This document shows, in pieces, positions 35,763 to 45,400 of a stretch of DNA of 64,000 bases; within the stretch, counting starts at the first letter, position 1; the number at the start of each line of letters is the position of its first letter. The DNA comes from Hyphomicrobiales bacterium (GTDB lineage Bacteria; Pseudomonadota; Alphaproteobacteria; Rhizobiales; Rhizobiaceae), in contig UCFC01000015.1 of assembly GCA_900471515.1 (NCBI GenBank), forward strand, positions 248,001-312,000. The letters run 5' to 3'. The translations under genes were made by a program, and so were the position numbers. The notes beneath the pieces were generated by a model, which made no database searches, was not told the origin of the DNA, and saw only the letters and a program-made list of their open reading frames with translations.

Positions 35763-36999
35763 ACCGGTTGGGCGAATAGGCCGAGATATTGATGAACGGC
35801 GTCTCGCCGGTCATCAGCTCCGCCAGCACGCGTCCCGTCACCGGCCCGAGCGTCAGCCCGTGATGGGCGTGACCGAAGGCGAACCACAGTCCCTGATGAC
35901 GCGGCGCCTTGCCGATGATCGGCATCATGTCGGGCGTGCAGGGCCGCGCACCCATCCACGGCTCCGCATCGAGCCTTTCACCCAGCGGAAATATCGTGCG
36001 CGCCACGGCTTCGGCCCGGTCCAGTTGCACCGGCGTTTTCGGTGCCTCCAGCGTTGCGAATTCGGCCCCCGTCGTCAGGCGCACGCCACGGTTCATCGGC
36101 GCCAGGAAATAGCCTCGCTCGGAATCGAGCGTCCAGTTGTTGAGCACCGCATTGCCCTCGACGCCGTAATGCATGTGATAGCCGCGCTTGACGCCGAGCG
36201 GGAAGGAATAGCCGAGGCGGCGCGTCGCAACCGCTGCCCAGGGGCCGAGCGCCAGCACCACGTCATCGGCCTCCATCGAGCCTTCCGCCGTCATGATCCT
36301 CCAGCCGGAGCCGGCCTGCCCGAGCGAAGCCGCATCCCCGGTCACGAAGCGGCCGCCGAGGCTTTCGAAATAGGTGCGGTAGGCGCGCGTCAGCGCATGC
36401 GGGTCGAGCACGGACCAGGGGTCGATCCAGCGCAACCCGCCCACGAATTTCCCCATGATGTTCGGTTCGAGACGGGCGATATCGGCGGAATCCAGTCTTT
36501 CGTAGCCGACGCCGAACTGGTCCTTCCACTGGGCGGCTTCCGCAAAGGCTTCGTCGCGCTTGGCCTCGGTGCGGAAGATCTTCATCCAGCCGTCCCTGCG
36601 GATCAGCGCTTGCGCCTGCGAGGCCTCGATGAGGTCCTTGTGCTCGATAATCGAGTTTTCGATCAGCGGCGCATAGGCCCTGGTGATCATCGCATGCCGT
36701 TTCGGATTGGAGTTCCACCAGTAGCGGGCCAGAAACGCCAGCTGGCTCGGCAGCGCCTTCAGGTGATAATGCGCATCGATGCGGTTGTTCAGCGCATAGC
36801 GCAGCAGAAGGCCGATCTGCTGGGGAAAGCCGTAGGGCATGACGCCTTCGCGCTGGATCAGGCCGGCATTGCCGAAGGAGGTTTCGTTGCCCGGCTCCTT
36901 GCGGTCGACCAGCGTGACCTGCCGGCCGCGGCGTTGAAGATGGATGGCCGTCGAAACCCCGACGATACCGGCGCCGAGCACGATTGCGTTTTTCGTCAT
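35752..36999 (-). CDS. dadA: D-amino-acid dehydrogenase (DadA-like FAD oxidoreductase)
   Basis: FAD enzyme of the DAO/GlyOx family that oxidises D-amino acids to keto acids and passes electrons to the respiratory chain. It has 415 residues starting at ATG 36999 (MTKNAIVLGAGIVGVSTAIH, the dinucleotide-binding GxGxxG). The C-terminus has GARPCTPDMMPIIGKAPRHQ and HAHHGLTLGPVTGR, typical of DadA. The NETSFGNAG motif after the second beta strand fits the DadA branch. Lying next to a dipeptide transporter, it may handle D-residues from peptidoglycan peptides (inference). Confidence 0.88.
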   Translation of the reverse strand: MTKNAIVLGAGIVGVSTAIHLQRRGRQVTLVDRKEPGNETSFGNAGLIQREGVMPYGFPQQIGLLLRYALNNRIDAHYHLKALPSQLAFLARYWWNSNPKRHAMITRAYAPLIENSIIEHKDLIEASQAQALIRRDGWMKIFRTEAKRDEAFAEAAQWKDQFGVGYERLDSADIARLEPNIMGKFVGGLRWIDPWSVLDPHALTRAYRTYFESLGGRFVTGDAASLGQAGSGWRIMTAEGSMEADDVVLALGPWAAVATRRLGYSFPLGVKRGYHMHYGVEGNAVLNNWTLDSERGYFLAPMNRGVRLTTGAEFATLEAPKTPVQLDRAEAVARTIFPLGERLDAEPWMGARPCTPDMMPIIGKAPRHQGLWFAFGHAHHGLTLGPVTGRVLAELMTGETPFINISAYSPNRFNP

Positions 37000-37076
37000 T
37001 TTCCCCTGCATTCCGCTGTGTTTTTAAAGCCTAAAATGCCCATCTGAATGCTGCGGCGCAAACGAAAAATCGCATT

Positions 37077-37580
37077 TCATTTCAAAATCATTGCGCTCTT
37101 CAGTGCGGCATTTTCAGCCCTGATGCGGATCGTCAGGATGACGGCGTTGAGCAGCGAAAACACAAGCGCGTAGAGCGGCATGCCGAAGGCGAGCGGCAGG
37201 GCCGCGATCTCTCCGATCACGATCATGTAATTCGGATGTTTGAGGAAGCGGTAGGGGCCGTCTTTGACAAGCGGCGCGCCGGGCAGGATGATGATGCGTG
37301 TCGTCCAGCGCTCGCCAAGCGTGAACAGCACCCATAGCCGCAGCACCTGCAGCAGCATGAACAGGCCGAACCAGACAGGCTGGATCGGTTGCCCCGCCGC
37401 CAGCATCCAGAGCCCGGCGAGCCAGCCCGTATGCAGCGCCACCATATAGGGATAGTGCTCGGGCGCGATCTCGCGCGCCCCCTTGGCAAAAAGCGCCATC
37501 GTGTTGCGGCGCGCGATCGCCAGTTCCGAGAGCCGCTGGGCGGTCACGAAGGTCAGCAGTGCGATGGACGGCCACATCAT
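37077..37580 (-). CDS. Isoprenylcysteine carboxyl methyltransferase (Icmt)-like membrane protein
   Basis: A 167-residue membrane methyltransferase-like protein with about four helices. The SAM-binding signature of the ICMT family is present (GPYRFLKHPNYMIVIGEIAA). The start ATG at 37580 overlaps the stop of the upstream polyketide synthase (ATGATG with TGA inside), so translation is coupled. In Streptomyces the srs cluster pairs a type III PKS with an ICMT-like enzyme that O-methylates the phenolic lipid, so the substrate here is probably a polyketide and not a prenylated protein. Confidence 0.88.
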   Translation of the reverse strand: MMWPSIALLTFVTAQRLSELAIARRNTMALFAKGAREIAPEHYPYMVALHTGWLAGLWMLAAGQPIQPVWFGLFMLLQVLRLWVLFTLGERWTTRIIILPGAPLVKDGPYRFLKHPNYMIVIGEIAALPLAFGMPLYALVFSLLNAVILTIRIRAENAALKSAMILK

Positions 37581-38629
37581 GCGACCCTCCGCAGCGTCAC
37601 GCAGCTTGCCGTGAAGCCCGGCCCCATGGCGACCATTGCTGCCCGGTCCGGCAGGCCGGCACGGATGGCCCGCTCCAGGACGAAGAGCACGGTCGGCGAG
37701 GACATATTGCCATAGTCGGCAAGCACCGACCGCTCGATGTCGAGCGTGTCCGATTCCATGGAAAGTGCGCTCTCCATCGCCGCCAGCACCTTGGTGCCGC
37801 CGGGATGGCAGATGAACCGGCCGATATCGCTGCGCTTGAGCCCGCTGCGCGCCAGAATGCCGTCGATTGCCGGCCCGAGTTCCCTTTCCGCAAAAGGGGG
37901 CAGCGATTGCGCCAGCAGGATGCCGAGGCCGGTATCGTCGATTTTCCAGCCCATGATGTCGAGCGTGTCGGGAAACAGGTGGTCGCCGGCCGATTCCACC
38001 GCCGCCATGCCGCCGTCGCCCGATCGCAGCACGCAGGCTGCGGCCCCGTCGCCGAAAAGCGCCGTCGCGATGATGTTCGGTTTCGTCAGTTCGTCCAGAC
38101 GGAAGGCGAGCGTGCAGAGTTCGATCGCGACGAAGAGCACGACGGCGCCGGGGCGGCTGCGTGCCAGCCGCGAGGCGATGCCGAAGCCGGATACGCCGGC
38201 AGCGCAGCCGAGCCCGAAGACCGGCACGCGCTCGATATCGGCGCGAAAACCGAGCCGCCCCGCCAGCCGTGCGTCGAGGCTCGGCGTGGTGATGCCGGTG
38301 GAGGAAACGCTGACGATGCAATCGACCTCGCCGGCCGTCAGCCCCGCCTGTTCGAGCGCGCGGGTTGCGGCTGTCGCGAACAGCGAACCGGCGACTTCCT
38401 CAAACGCCTCCATCCTGTCCTGCCAGCCATGCGTCTCCTCGAACCACGAGAGGGGACGGGCGCTATGACGCTTTTCGATGCCGGCATTGGCAAAGACGCG
38501 CGCGAGATGGCGGAATTCCTTGTAGCGGTCGGCAAAAAGGCGGGCAGAGGCTTCGGCCGCCTCGGTCTGGGGAATGATATGTTCGGGCACTGCGGTGACG
38601 AGACTTAAGAGTCTGACGGATTGCAACAC
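37577..38629 (-). CDS. Type III polyketide synthase (chalcone/stilbene synthase-like)
   Basis: Homodimeric ketosynthase making alkylpyrones, alkylresorcinols or similar from acyl-CoA starters and malonyl-CoA. The catalytic triad is visible: Cys in VFGLGCAAGVSG, His in FICHPGGTKVL, Asn in LADYGNMSSPTVLF. I place the start at GTG 38629 because AAGGAG lies 6 bases upstream, giving 350 residues, the usual size; the frame stays open to 38671. Downstream and overlapping is an Icmt-like methyltransferase, suggesting a methylated phenolic lipid or pyrone product. The divergent gene is a TPR protein. Confidence 0.92.
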   Translation of the reverse strand: MLQSVRLLSLVTAVPEHIIPQTEAAEASARLFADRYKEFRHLARVFANAGIEKRHSARPLSWFEETHGWQDRMEAFEEVAGSLFATAATRALEQAGLTAGEVDCIVSVSSTGITTPSLDARLAGRLGFRADIERVPVFGLGCAAGVSGFGIASRLARSRPGAVVLFVAIELCTLAFRLDELTKPNIIATALFGDGAAACVLRSGDGGMAAVESAGDHLFPDTLDIMGWKIDDTGLGILLAQSLPPFAERELGPAIDGILARSGLKRSDIGRFICHPGGTKVLAAMESALSMESDTLDIERSVLADYGNMSSPTVLFVLERAIRAGLPDRAAMVAMGPGFTASCVTLRRVA

Positions 38630-38802
38630 GATATTCTCCTTGTCGTTCCCGGCGGAACGAGCGGAAAACACGCTGGCTGAAGGGTTTATTCGGTGCGGCT
38701 CTCTTCAAGAAGACGTGATCGCAAAAAAGCACAACGCCGCCGAATAAAGCCCGATGCAGCGGTGTTCACTCCTCGCAACGTCATTTTCTGAGGAGTTTTC
38801 CA

Positions 38803-39339
38803 ATGACGACCAAGACTGTCCGCATCGCTACCCTCGTGCTCGGCAGCTGCATTGCCGCCTCCGTCTTTTCCGGCCCTGTGTTCGCAATCGGCGATGATAG
38901 CAGCACCATGCCGGTCTGCAAGAAGGGCGAAATCTACGACAAGAAGGCCAAGAAATGCGTCAAGCAGCAGAGCGCCAACGTGACGGATGAAAACCGCACC
39001 GACTACGCCTATTCGCTTGCCAAGGCCGGCCGCTTTGAAGAAGCGCTCGCCATGCTCGACACCGTCAAGGACAGGAACAATGCCGAATGGCTGAATTATC
39101 GCGGTTACGCCACCCGCAAGCTCGGCCGCACGGATGAGGGCATCTCCTACTATCTGCAGTCGGTGAAGCTCGATCCGCACTATGCCAAGGTTCGCGAATA
39201 TCTCGGCGAAGCCTATGTCGTCAAAGGTGAGCTCACCCTCGCCAAGGAGCAGCTGACGACGATCAAGGCGATCTGCGGCACCGGCTGCGAGGAATATCAG
39301 GACCTCAACGCCGCCATCCTCGATCCGTCGAAGATCTGA
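38803..39339 (+). CDS. Exported TPR-repeat protein
   Basis: A 178-residue periplasmic protein. Signal peptide IATLVLGSCIAASVFSGPVFA, mature part starting with a Cys pair (MPVCKKGEIYDKKAKKCVKQ) that may form a disulphide, then two to three tetratricopeptide repeats (YAYSLAKAGRFEEALAMLDT, RGYATRKLGRTDEGISYYLQ) and a second Cys pair near the end (AICGTGCEEYQ). GAGGAG precedes the ATG. It is probably a scaffold; partner unknown. It is followed 49 bases later by an ECF sigma factor gene. Confidence 0.88.
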   Translation: MTTKTVRIATLVLGSCIAASVFSGPVFAIGDDSSTMPVCKKGEIYDKKAKKCVKQQSANVTDENRTDYAYSLAKAGRFEEALAMLDTVKDRNNAEWLNYRGYATRKLGRTDEGISYYLQSVKLDPHYAKVREYLGEAYVVKGELTLAKEQLTTIKAICGTGCEEYQDLNAAILDPSKI

Positions 39340-39388
39340 GTTGGCAGCCGGCAGGAGAGAGGCTGGGTTGATTGAAGGATATTTCCGG

Positions 39389-39994
39389 ATGTCGGTCGCA
39401 CACACCGCATTTCCTGCCTATAGTCACGCCCGAACGGAATCGCCGGCGCCGCCGGCGGTTCCCAGGCAGCAGATACGCGCGGAGGCGGCCATCGCGAGCG
39501 AGGCGGATATCAGGAGAGGCCTGACGGAACATCTGTCCCGTCTCTGGCGCTACGGCCTCGTCCTTTCGCACCAGCGCGATGTGGCCGACGATCTCGTGCA
39601 GGCGACATGCCTTCGCGCGCTGGAAAGGGCCGAGCAGTTCGTGGCCGGCACCAGGCTCGACCGCTGGCTGTTTTCGATCCTGCATTCGATCTGGCTGAAC
39701 GAGATCCGTGCGCGGCGCGTGCGCCAGGGCCAGGGCTTCGTCGACGCGGATGAAACGCTGACCTTCGACGGCGCCCGCGACACCGAAACGCATGTCATGG
39801 CCAACCAGGTCTTGAAACAGGTGAACGCGCTGCCGGAGGCGCAGCGTTCGGCGGTTTTCCTCGCCTATGTGGAAGGGCTTTCCTATCGCGAGGTCGCCGC
39901 CATACTGGATGTTCCGATCGGTACCGTGATGAGCCGGCTGGCAGCCGCCCGCGCGAAGCTCTCCGAGACCGTATCGGCAGGGGGATTTGAATGA
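39389..39994 (+). CDS. ECF-type RNA polymerase sigma factor
   Basis: Alternative sigma factor of about 201 residues from ATG 39389 (AAGGA upstream). Region 2 is LWRYGLVLSHQRDVADDLVQ ATCL..., with FSILHSIWLNEIRARRVRQG, and region 4 is LPEAQRSAVFLAYVEGLSYR followed by VAAILDVPIGTVMSRLAAAR. There is an N-terminal tail of 30 residues before region 2. The gene overlaps the next one by four bases (ATGA), the standard sigma / anti-sigma layout. It is not the general-stress EcfG type, since no PhyR or NepR is adjacent. Confidence 0.93.
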   Translation: MSVAHTAFPAYSHARTESPAPPAVPRQQIRAEAAIASEADIRRGLTEHLSRLWRYGLVLSHQRDVADDLVQATCLRALERAEQFVAGTRLDRWLFSILHSIWLNEIRARRVRQGQGFVDADETLTFDGARDTETHVMANQVLKQVNALPEAQRSAVFLAYVEGLSYREVAAILDVPIGTVMSRLAAARAKLSETVSAGGFE

Positions 39995-40785
39995 GCACGA
40001 AGCACATAATACCCTCCGACGAGGAACTGACCGCCTTCATCGACGGTGAGCTTGGCCCCGAAGACACAGCCCGCATCGAGGCGCTTATCGGCACTGACGA
40101 AGCCGTGGCCGAGCGGCTGGAATTCCTGGCCCGCGCCGACCTGCCGTACAGGGAAGCCTTTGCGCCGCTGCTCGACGCCGCCCCGCAGGCGAAGCTCGAA
40201 TCCATGCTGTCGGCCATTCCGGTCCCGCAGCCGGCAAGGCCGGCGGTCTTTGCCAGCCGCCGCGGTTTCCTCGGCGCGCTTGCCGCTTCGCTCGTTGTCG
40301 GCATTGCCGTCGATCGCGCCGTGATCGGCCTCGGCACCAGGCTTTCGGGCAGGGACGAAAACGGCGAATGGCGCGCCGTCGTCGCCGAATATATCTCGCT
40401 CTATACGCCGGAAACCTTGGCCGGTCCCATACCATCGGCTGAAGTGCAGGCAACCCAGCTTGCCCGCCTCGACACCACGCTCGGCCTGCAGCTCTCGCCG
40501 GAACAGGTCGCCTTGCCGGATGTCGATTTCAAGCGCGCGCAGATCCTGCAATATGACGGCAAGCCACTTGCCCAGATCGCCTATCTCGACCCGGAGACCG
40601 GCCCCATGGCGCTCTGCATCGTCGCCTCCGGTGCCGGTCCCAAGGCGCCCGATATAGAGGGCCGCAAGGGCATGAATGTCGTCTACTGGTCGAGCGCCAC
40701 CCACGCCTTCATGCTCATCGGCCACGCGCCCGTCGACCGGATGACCGAGATTGCCGACGCGGTACGAAGCAAGATTTCCGTCTAG
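39991..40785 (+). CDS. Anti-sigma factor (membrane-anchored)
   Basis: A 264-residue partner of the sigma factor. The N-terminus has the anti-sigma domain pattern (DEELTAFIDGELGPEDTARI), followed by one membrane segment (RRGFLGALAASLVVGIAVDR, residues 89-108) and a periplasmic domain of 150 residues. No zinc-binding HxxxCxxC is visible. Overlap with the sigma gene implies coupled translation and stoichiometric control. The signal relieving it is unknown; the two exported proteins divergent to it are possible regulon members (inference). Confidence 0.9.
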   Translation: MSTKHIIPSDEELTAFIDGELGPEDTARIEALIGTDEAVAERLEFLARADLPYREAFAPLLDAAPQAKLESMLSAIPVPQPARPAVFASRRGFLGALAASLVVGIAVDRAVIGLGTRLSGRDENGEWRAVVAEYISLYTPETLAGPIPSAEVQATQLARLDTTLGLQLSPEQVALPDVDFKRAQILQYDGKPLAQIAYLDPETGPMALCIVASGAGPKAPDIEGRKGMNVVYWSSATHAFMLIGHAPVDRMTEIADAVRSKISV

Positions 40786-40815
40786 GCATGACGAGAGGGG
40801 CCATGCCCCGATCCG

Positions 40816-41466
40816 TCAGTTCACGGCGCTCGCAAGCCGAAAGCCTGCCTGCGACATGCTTCCGGCTGCGGCCGGCGGCTCGGCATTCACCTGGATGATG
40901 CCGGATGCTTTCGGCTTGAAGGCCGGGTGAGGCGCCTTCGCGGGCAGAGGCGCGCTCGCCGCCTTGCCTGGCGAGCAATTGCCTGACGTGCTGCTCTCGA
41001 CATGCGGCTTGCCGTTACCGGTGCTGAAGTAGCGGAGGCTGCGCGTGCACACGCCGTCGCCGGATATGGTCGAGACCATCGAATAGCCCTGCACGCCGGC
41101 AGGAAGCCCGGTGATCGTTACCGGATCGCGAGGCGGGGCCTGCATCATCATGTCGGCCTGCTGCAGCATGGCGGCAGCCTCGCGATCCATCGCTGCGGAT
41201 ATGCGGTCCAGATCGGCAAAGGGCGCCGCAGGCCAGAACGGATCGAAGAGGCCGGGCGCCGGATCCGGCTCGCCGTCGATACGGATCTGCGGCACCTGGT
41301 TGCCGGCATAGCGGATGCGCTCGAGCGAGCCATCGGGCAGGCGCACGACGAGCATATGGGTATCGGTGGATTTATGGGAGACGGTCTGGGCTGCCGAGGG
41401 GCCGGCAAAGCCTGCCGCGATAATGACGGCAGCGCCCATGAGAGATGCGATACGACGTTTTTGCAC
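40816..41466 (-). CDS. Exported protein of unknown function
   Basis: A 216-residue secreted or periplasmic protein. I choose GTG at 41466 because AGGAGGT lies 5 bases upstream and a signal peptide follows at once (ASLMGAAVIIAAGFAGPSAA). The mature protein has an early strand-rich part (HMLVVRLPDGSLERIRYAGN), a Met/Gln-rich helix (AAAMLQQADMMMQAPP), and two Cys (GVCTRSLRYFS, TSGNCSPGK). The C-terminus is Pro/Ala/Lys-rich and disordered. I recognise no domain. It is convergent with the anti-sigma gene. Confidence 0.8.
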   Translation of the reverse strand: MQKRRIASLMGAAVIIAAGFAGPSAAQTVSHKSTDTHMLVVRLPDGSLERIRYAGNQVPQIRIDGEPDPAPGLFDPFWPAAPFADLDRISAAMDREAAAMLQQADMMMQAPPRDPVTITGLPAGVQGYSMVSTISGDGVCTRSLRYFSTGNGKPHVESSTSGNCSPGKAASAPLPAKAPHPAFKPKASGIIQVNAEPPAAAGSMSQAGFRLASAVN

Positions 41467-41607
41467 AATGACCTCCTGAAACGGGAAGAACACCATCCAA
41501 CAGCCCGCCTCGATAAGGGCGGCGGGCGAAATGGATGATCATTGCGGCGGAGGCCGAATTTGTGGCGCGCTGCTGCGGCGTGGCGACGCAGAATGCGGGG
41601 TTTGCAA

Positions 41608-41706
41608 GCAGGTCGCGCAAAAGTGTTTAGCGGTTTTGCGGCAAAGACCTGCGTGGAATGAGAGCAGGTCGCGCAAAAGTGTTTAGCGGTCTTGAGGCAA
41701 GGACCC
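41608..41706. repeat. Two direct copies of the CGCAAAA palindromic repeat
   Basis: Copy 41608-41652 is an excellent inverted repeat: GCAGGTC, CGCAAAA, centre GTGTTTAGCGG, TTTTGCG, then GACCTGC. The second copy, 41664-41706, has the same left half but a degraded right half (TCTTGAGG...GGACCC). Same family as 14339-14446 and 52718-52760. It fills the 290-base gap between two exported-protein genes, in which I see no gene. Confidence 0.85.
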
Positions 41707-41756
41707 ACGTGAGAAAGCGAAGGCGTGCCGACCGATCCGGGGGATCGCGACAGGAT

Positions 41757-42314
41757 TCAGAACGGCTGGGTCTTGTCGGAAACCGGTCTGGCCTGATTGG
41801 CAGGCACGAGCCGGTTCAGGCAATTGACATAGGTCGTATACATCTGCTGGAGCCGCGACAGCGGCACCACCCATTTTTCTTCATTTCCCGAAAAATCGAG
41901 CTCCATGTCCGGCGTGCCGACAAAGGAGTTCTTGAGGATCTTTTTGATCTGCGCGATACCGGTCTTGCCGTCGGCCGGCAGAATGCGAAGCGTCTTGCCG
42001 TCGAAGGCTTCGGCGGCAACCGTCTTGGTGCCGGAATAGCCGACGAGCGTCACCTTGGTCGCAGTACCTGCCGGGATATCCCAGCCGTCTTTTGAGACCA
42101 GCCACATGACGTTGTCGAGGCTCTGCCGGAATTCGACCGTCTTTCCAAGCTCGTCGTCCCAGACAAGCCGGCAATAGGACGGCTTCTCGCCGACAAACCC
42201 GACCGCCCATTGCCGGGCTTCGCCCATCCATTCCGTCTCGCCCGGCACCGCTTCGCTCCGGGCCGCCACCGGGACGAGAAGTGCCGCCAGCAATATCGCA
42301 GAAAAGGTCTTCAT
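41757..42314 (-). CDS. Exported protein of unknown function
   Basis: A 185-residue protein with a signal peptide (MKTFSAILLAALLVPVAARS). GGAGGCG lies ten bases before the ATG. The mature part contains two Cys (PSYCRLVWDDE, YVNCLNRLVPA), likely a disulphide, and looks like a beta-rich domain of about 150 residues (FRQSLDNVMWLVSKDGWDIP). Superficially it recalls IalB-type rhizobial periplasmic proteins, but I see no decisive match. It is on the same strand as the neighbouring exported protein, 290 bases apart with repeats between. Confidence 0.8.
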   Translation of the reverse strand: MKTFSAILLAALLVPVAARSEAVPGETEWMGEARQWAVGFVGEKPSYCRLVWDDELGKTVEFRQSLDNVMWLVSKDGWDIPAGTATKVTLVGYSGTKTVAAEAFDGKTLRILPADGKTGIAQIKKILKNSFVGTPDMELDFSGNEEKWVVPLSRLQQMYTTYVNCLNRLVPANQARPVSDKTQPF

Positions 42315-42406
42315 GGCTCGAATCGCCTCCAGGAGTTGGGCTGATTCTAGCGGCGGAAAGTTGAGGTTTTGCTACTGGGCGGCCGCCGGCACGCGTTGCC
42401 GGCACG

Positions 42407-45400
42407 CTAAAATGATCCATCTCGCCGCGCGCTCGTTTCGACGACCGGCGGTGCCGATCGCAGCGCGTGCAGAAAATCCTGCGCACTGACGGGCTCGAGA
42501 GCGCCGGCAACCTCTCTGAAATACGGCATCGTTTCCCAAAAGCCTCTGTCCCCGACGATATGAAAACGTCGCTGGGCGCGTGTCAGGGCCACGTTCAGCA
42601 GGTTGGGCTTCGAAGAAGCCCAGGCGGCAGCGCCGGCATGCTCCCTGTCGGCGCCGAGCACCATGAAGACGGTGTCCCTTTCCTTGCCCTGGAAAGTATG
42701 AACAGTCCCGATCCTGTCCTTCAGCCACTTCTTCAGTTGCGGAGGCGAGGTGCGGGAGCCGGCCGCATCGATCCACACAGCCCTTTCCAGCGCCGTCTTC
42801 AGCGCATTCTTGATCTCCTTGAACGGGGAAATGACGTAGAGGTCCGGCAGCACCCCGTCCCGGAGGTAGGTCGCGGTCAGGACATCGACGACGAAGTCGA
42901 TCTGTTCGGGAACACGCTGCCGGCCGACAACCTTGCCCCTGACGTCGATCCAGGCGCTGTCGCCATAAAAGGGCCAAGCGTCACCGGCCGGCTGCCGCTC
43001 CTTCAATCCGAATACCATCTTGTCCCGATAGGCGATCCGATTGGCAATGGAGAACATCGGGTCGATGCAGCGGCGATGCACTCGGAGCGGGCTGCCGATC
43101 CAAAGCCCGTTGCCATCCTCCGACGGCAAGGCCGTTCCATAGCGGTTTGCCGCGTCGGCAAGTGTTTGCACGGATGCATGGTTGGGCGAATAGGTCTCCG
43201 TCCTTGTGTGCGGCGACAGGCGGCAGAGTGACCGAATGAGAGCGCCGGGCAGGGTGAAGACCGGCTCGATCTGCAGGGGGTCACCGATCGCCATCAGGCG
43301 GCGTGCGCGCATCAGGGCGCCGACGGCAGCCTGCGGCACGGCTTGACCGGCCTCATCGACGAAGACCCAGCCGATCGAAGCCGGTCCGAGACCGGCGAAC
43401 TGACGGGCAAGCGAGGCAAACGTCGTCGAAATGACGGGAACGATCATGAAGAGGCTCTGCCATATGGGCAGGACGTCGGCTGCGTCGTCAGGAACATTTC
43501 CCGAAAGCAGCTTCGTGATCGCCACGATATTTCCGCCGAAACCTCCGCCCGGCTTGCTGACCTCCGCCAGCCATGCCTCATGCAGTGTCAATGCCTCTTC
43601 CAGCAAGGTGGAGCGCAGGTCGGCCAGCCTGTCGGAGTGCCAGAGCCCCTCGATCTGCAAACGGTCGGTTTCCAGATCGTCGAGGTCTACGGGCAGGGCC
43701 GGCCCGCCCAACCTCTGCCGCAGCTCTTCGAACCTTGCGGATTTTTCATCCCAGGCTTTCTGTCTGGCGTTCAGGTCCCTTTTGGCCCGCTCGCGCTCCT
43801 GCAGAGCCTTCTCCAGGGCGGGCCGGTGCTTACCCGCAAGATCTCGTTCGCAGCCGCCGAGCGTCCGGCGCAGCGCGATCTGCTCCCGGGCATTCGACTT
43901 GATATTTTTCCTGTGCTCCTGGTTGTCGCTGCTGGGCAGCATCCTTTTCCACCAGGCCGGCGTCGAACGGTCGAGAAGCCGCTCCTCTTCCCTGAGCCGG
44001 GCCAATTCGGCGCGGATGGCAAGGAGTTGAGACTCGGCTGCGGCATACCGATCCTGAGCCAGCAGAACCGCGGCCTCCGCAGTTTCCACGGCCCTACGCG
44101 CCGGGCCACAGAAGGCATCGGGGGAAGTCGTGGCGATTTCACCATGGAGATCGGCAAGCTGCCCGTATTCGTCGATCATCGAGCGAACCGCCTCGTCGGC
44201 GTCGCGAAAACGACGGCCTGCTTCGGCGAATGTCGGTCCGCGGTAACTGGTCCGCCACTCCCAGATCGTCTGCGGCATGTCCGGGCCGGACCAGCCGGGC
44301 TTCGCCTTGTCCTTGTCTTTGGCCGGCATGAAGGCGAAGCGCTCCTTGAACGCGCGCCGGTTCCCGCTCTTTCCGAGCGCGCAGGCGATCAGTCCCCATG
44401 GGCGGGTTTCATCGTCAAGGGCGGTGAAACTGCCATTGTCTTTCTGTGCGGCGATCTTGTGGGCAACGGTCTGCAAATAGCCGAACGACTTGCCTTTCGT
44501 GATCGAGCTTTGCTTCGGAAGGTCGCGCGATATGTTCTCGACCGCCGTGTTGTTGGAGGAGGCAACGACCATTTCGAAGCCGGTAAGGCTGGTATCCAGG
44601 TTCGATATCGACGCCTCGCTGCCATCCCTGAAACGGATCTTTCGCGATGCGTCGTCAAAGGCATCCCGCGCCGTTCTCAAAGCGGCGAGGGCGCGCGCCC
44701 GCCGCACGATATTGTCCGCGAATATGTCGCGCAGCAGCGTCGTTTTGCCGGTTCCAGGAGGGCCGTTGACCGAAAACAGCCCCGTGTCCGAGAGGGTTTC
44801 CAGGGCGGTATTGATTGCGAATTGCTGCATCAGGCTCATGGCATGATGGGTTTCCGCGAGCCAGCGTCCGGTATTGAGGTTCCGCGGATGCAGCGACCGG
44901 ATGAGGGCGCGGCGGCCCGCTTCCGTGTAGAGGTCGATCCGGGCACCGGGCGCAAGCGGCGTCAAGTATCGCCTCAGCGGTTCGGGCACGGCGCCGCTGC
45001 GAACGCAGTCCATCGCCCGCTCGATATCCTCGATGAAGAAACTGTTCAAAATCCCGATTTCCTGGTCGGGCGTGATGTCTTCTTCGTCATGGTCGTCGTC
45101 GCCGGCCGCGCCGTGCTCCGGCGGCGCAGGCAGGAGCTTTACCGTCGGTTTCGACGGCTTGTCCCTATAGCGGATTTCGACAAGCGCGATCGGCTTGCCG
45201 CTATCGGGCACGAAGCCGGCCCATTCGCACAGCAAAGCATGAAGGGCAAGGATCTCAGCCGGCGCGAGCGGCTGGTTGTCGCCTTCCTCGGAAGGCTGAT
45301 GGGACAGGCGGCGCTGGGCCTGGAAATTTCCAAGCAATTCCTGCAGGCGCTTTTTGCCGTCGGCGAATGCTTCCGAACTGAGGGCCGCAAGCCCATGTTC

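Noticed and set aside
37581-38321. N-terminal extension of the Icmt-like frame through the PKS gene
   Set aside because: The frame stays open upstream only as a shadow of the PKS gene; the methyltransferase fold begins at ATG 37580, which overlaps the PKS stop.
41608-41706. Possible CRISPR-like repeats
   Set aside because: Only two copies with an 11-base gap, internally palindromic, and no cas genes anywhere in the window; they belong to a dispersed intergenic repeat family.
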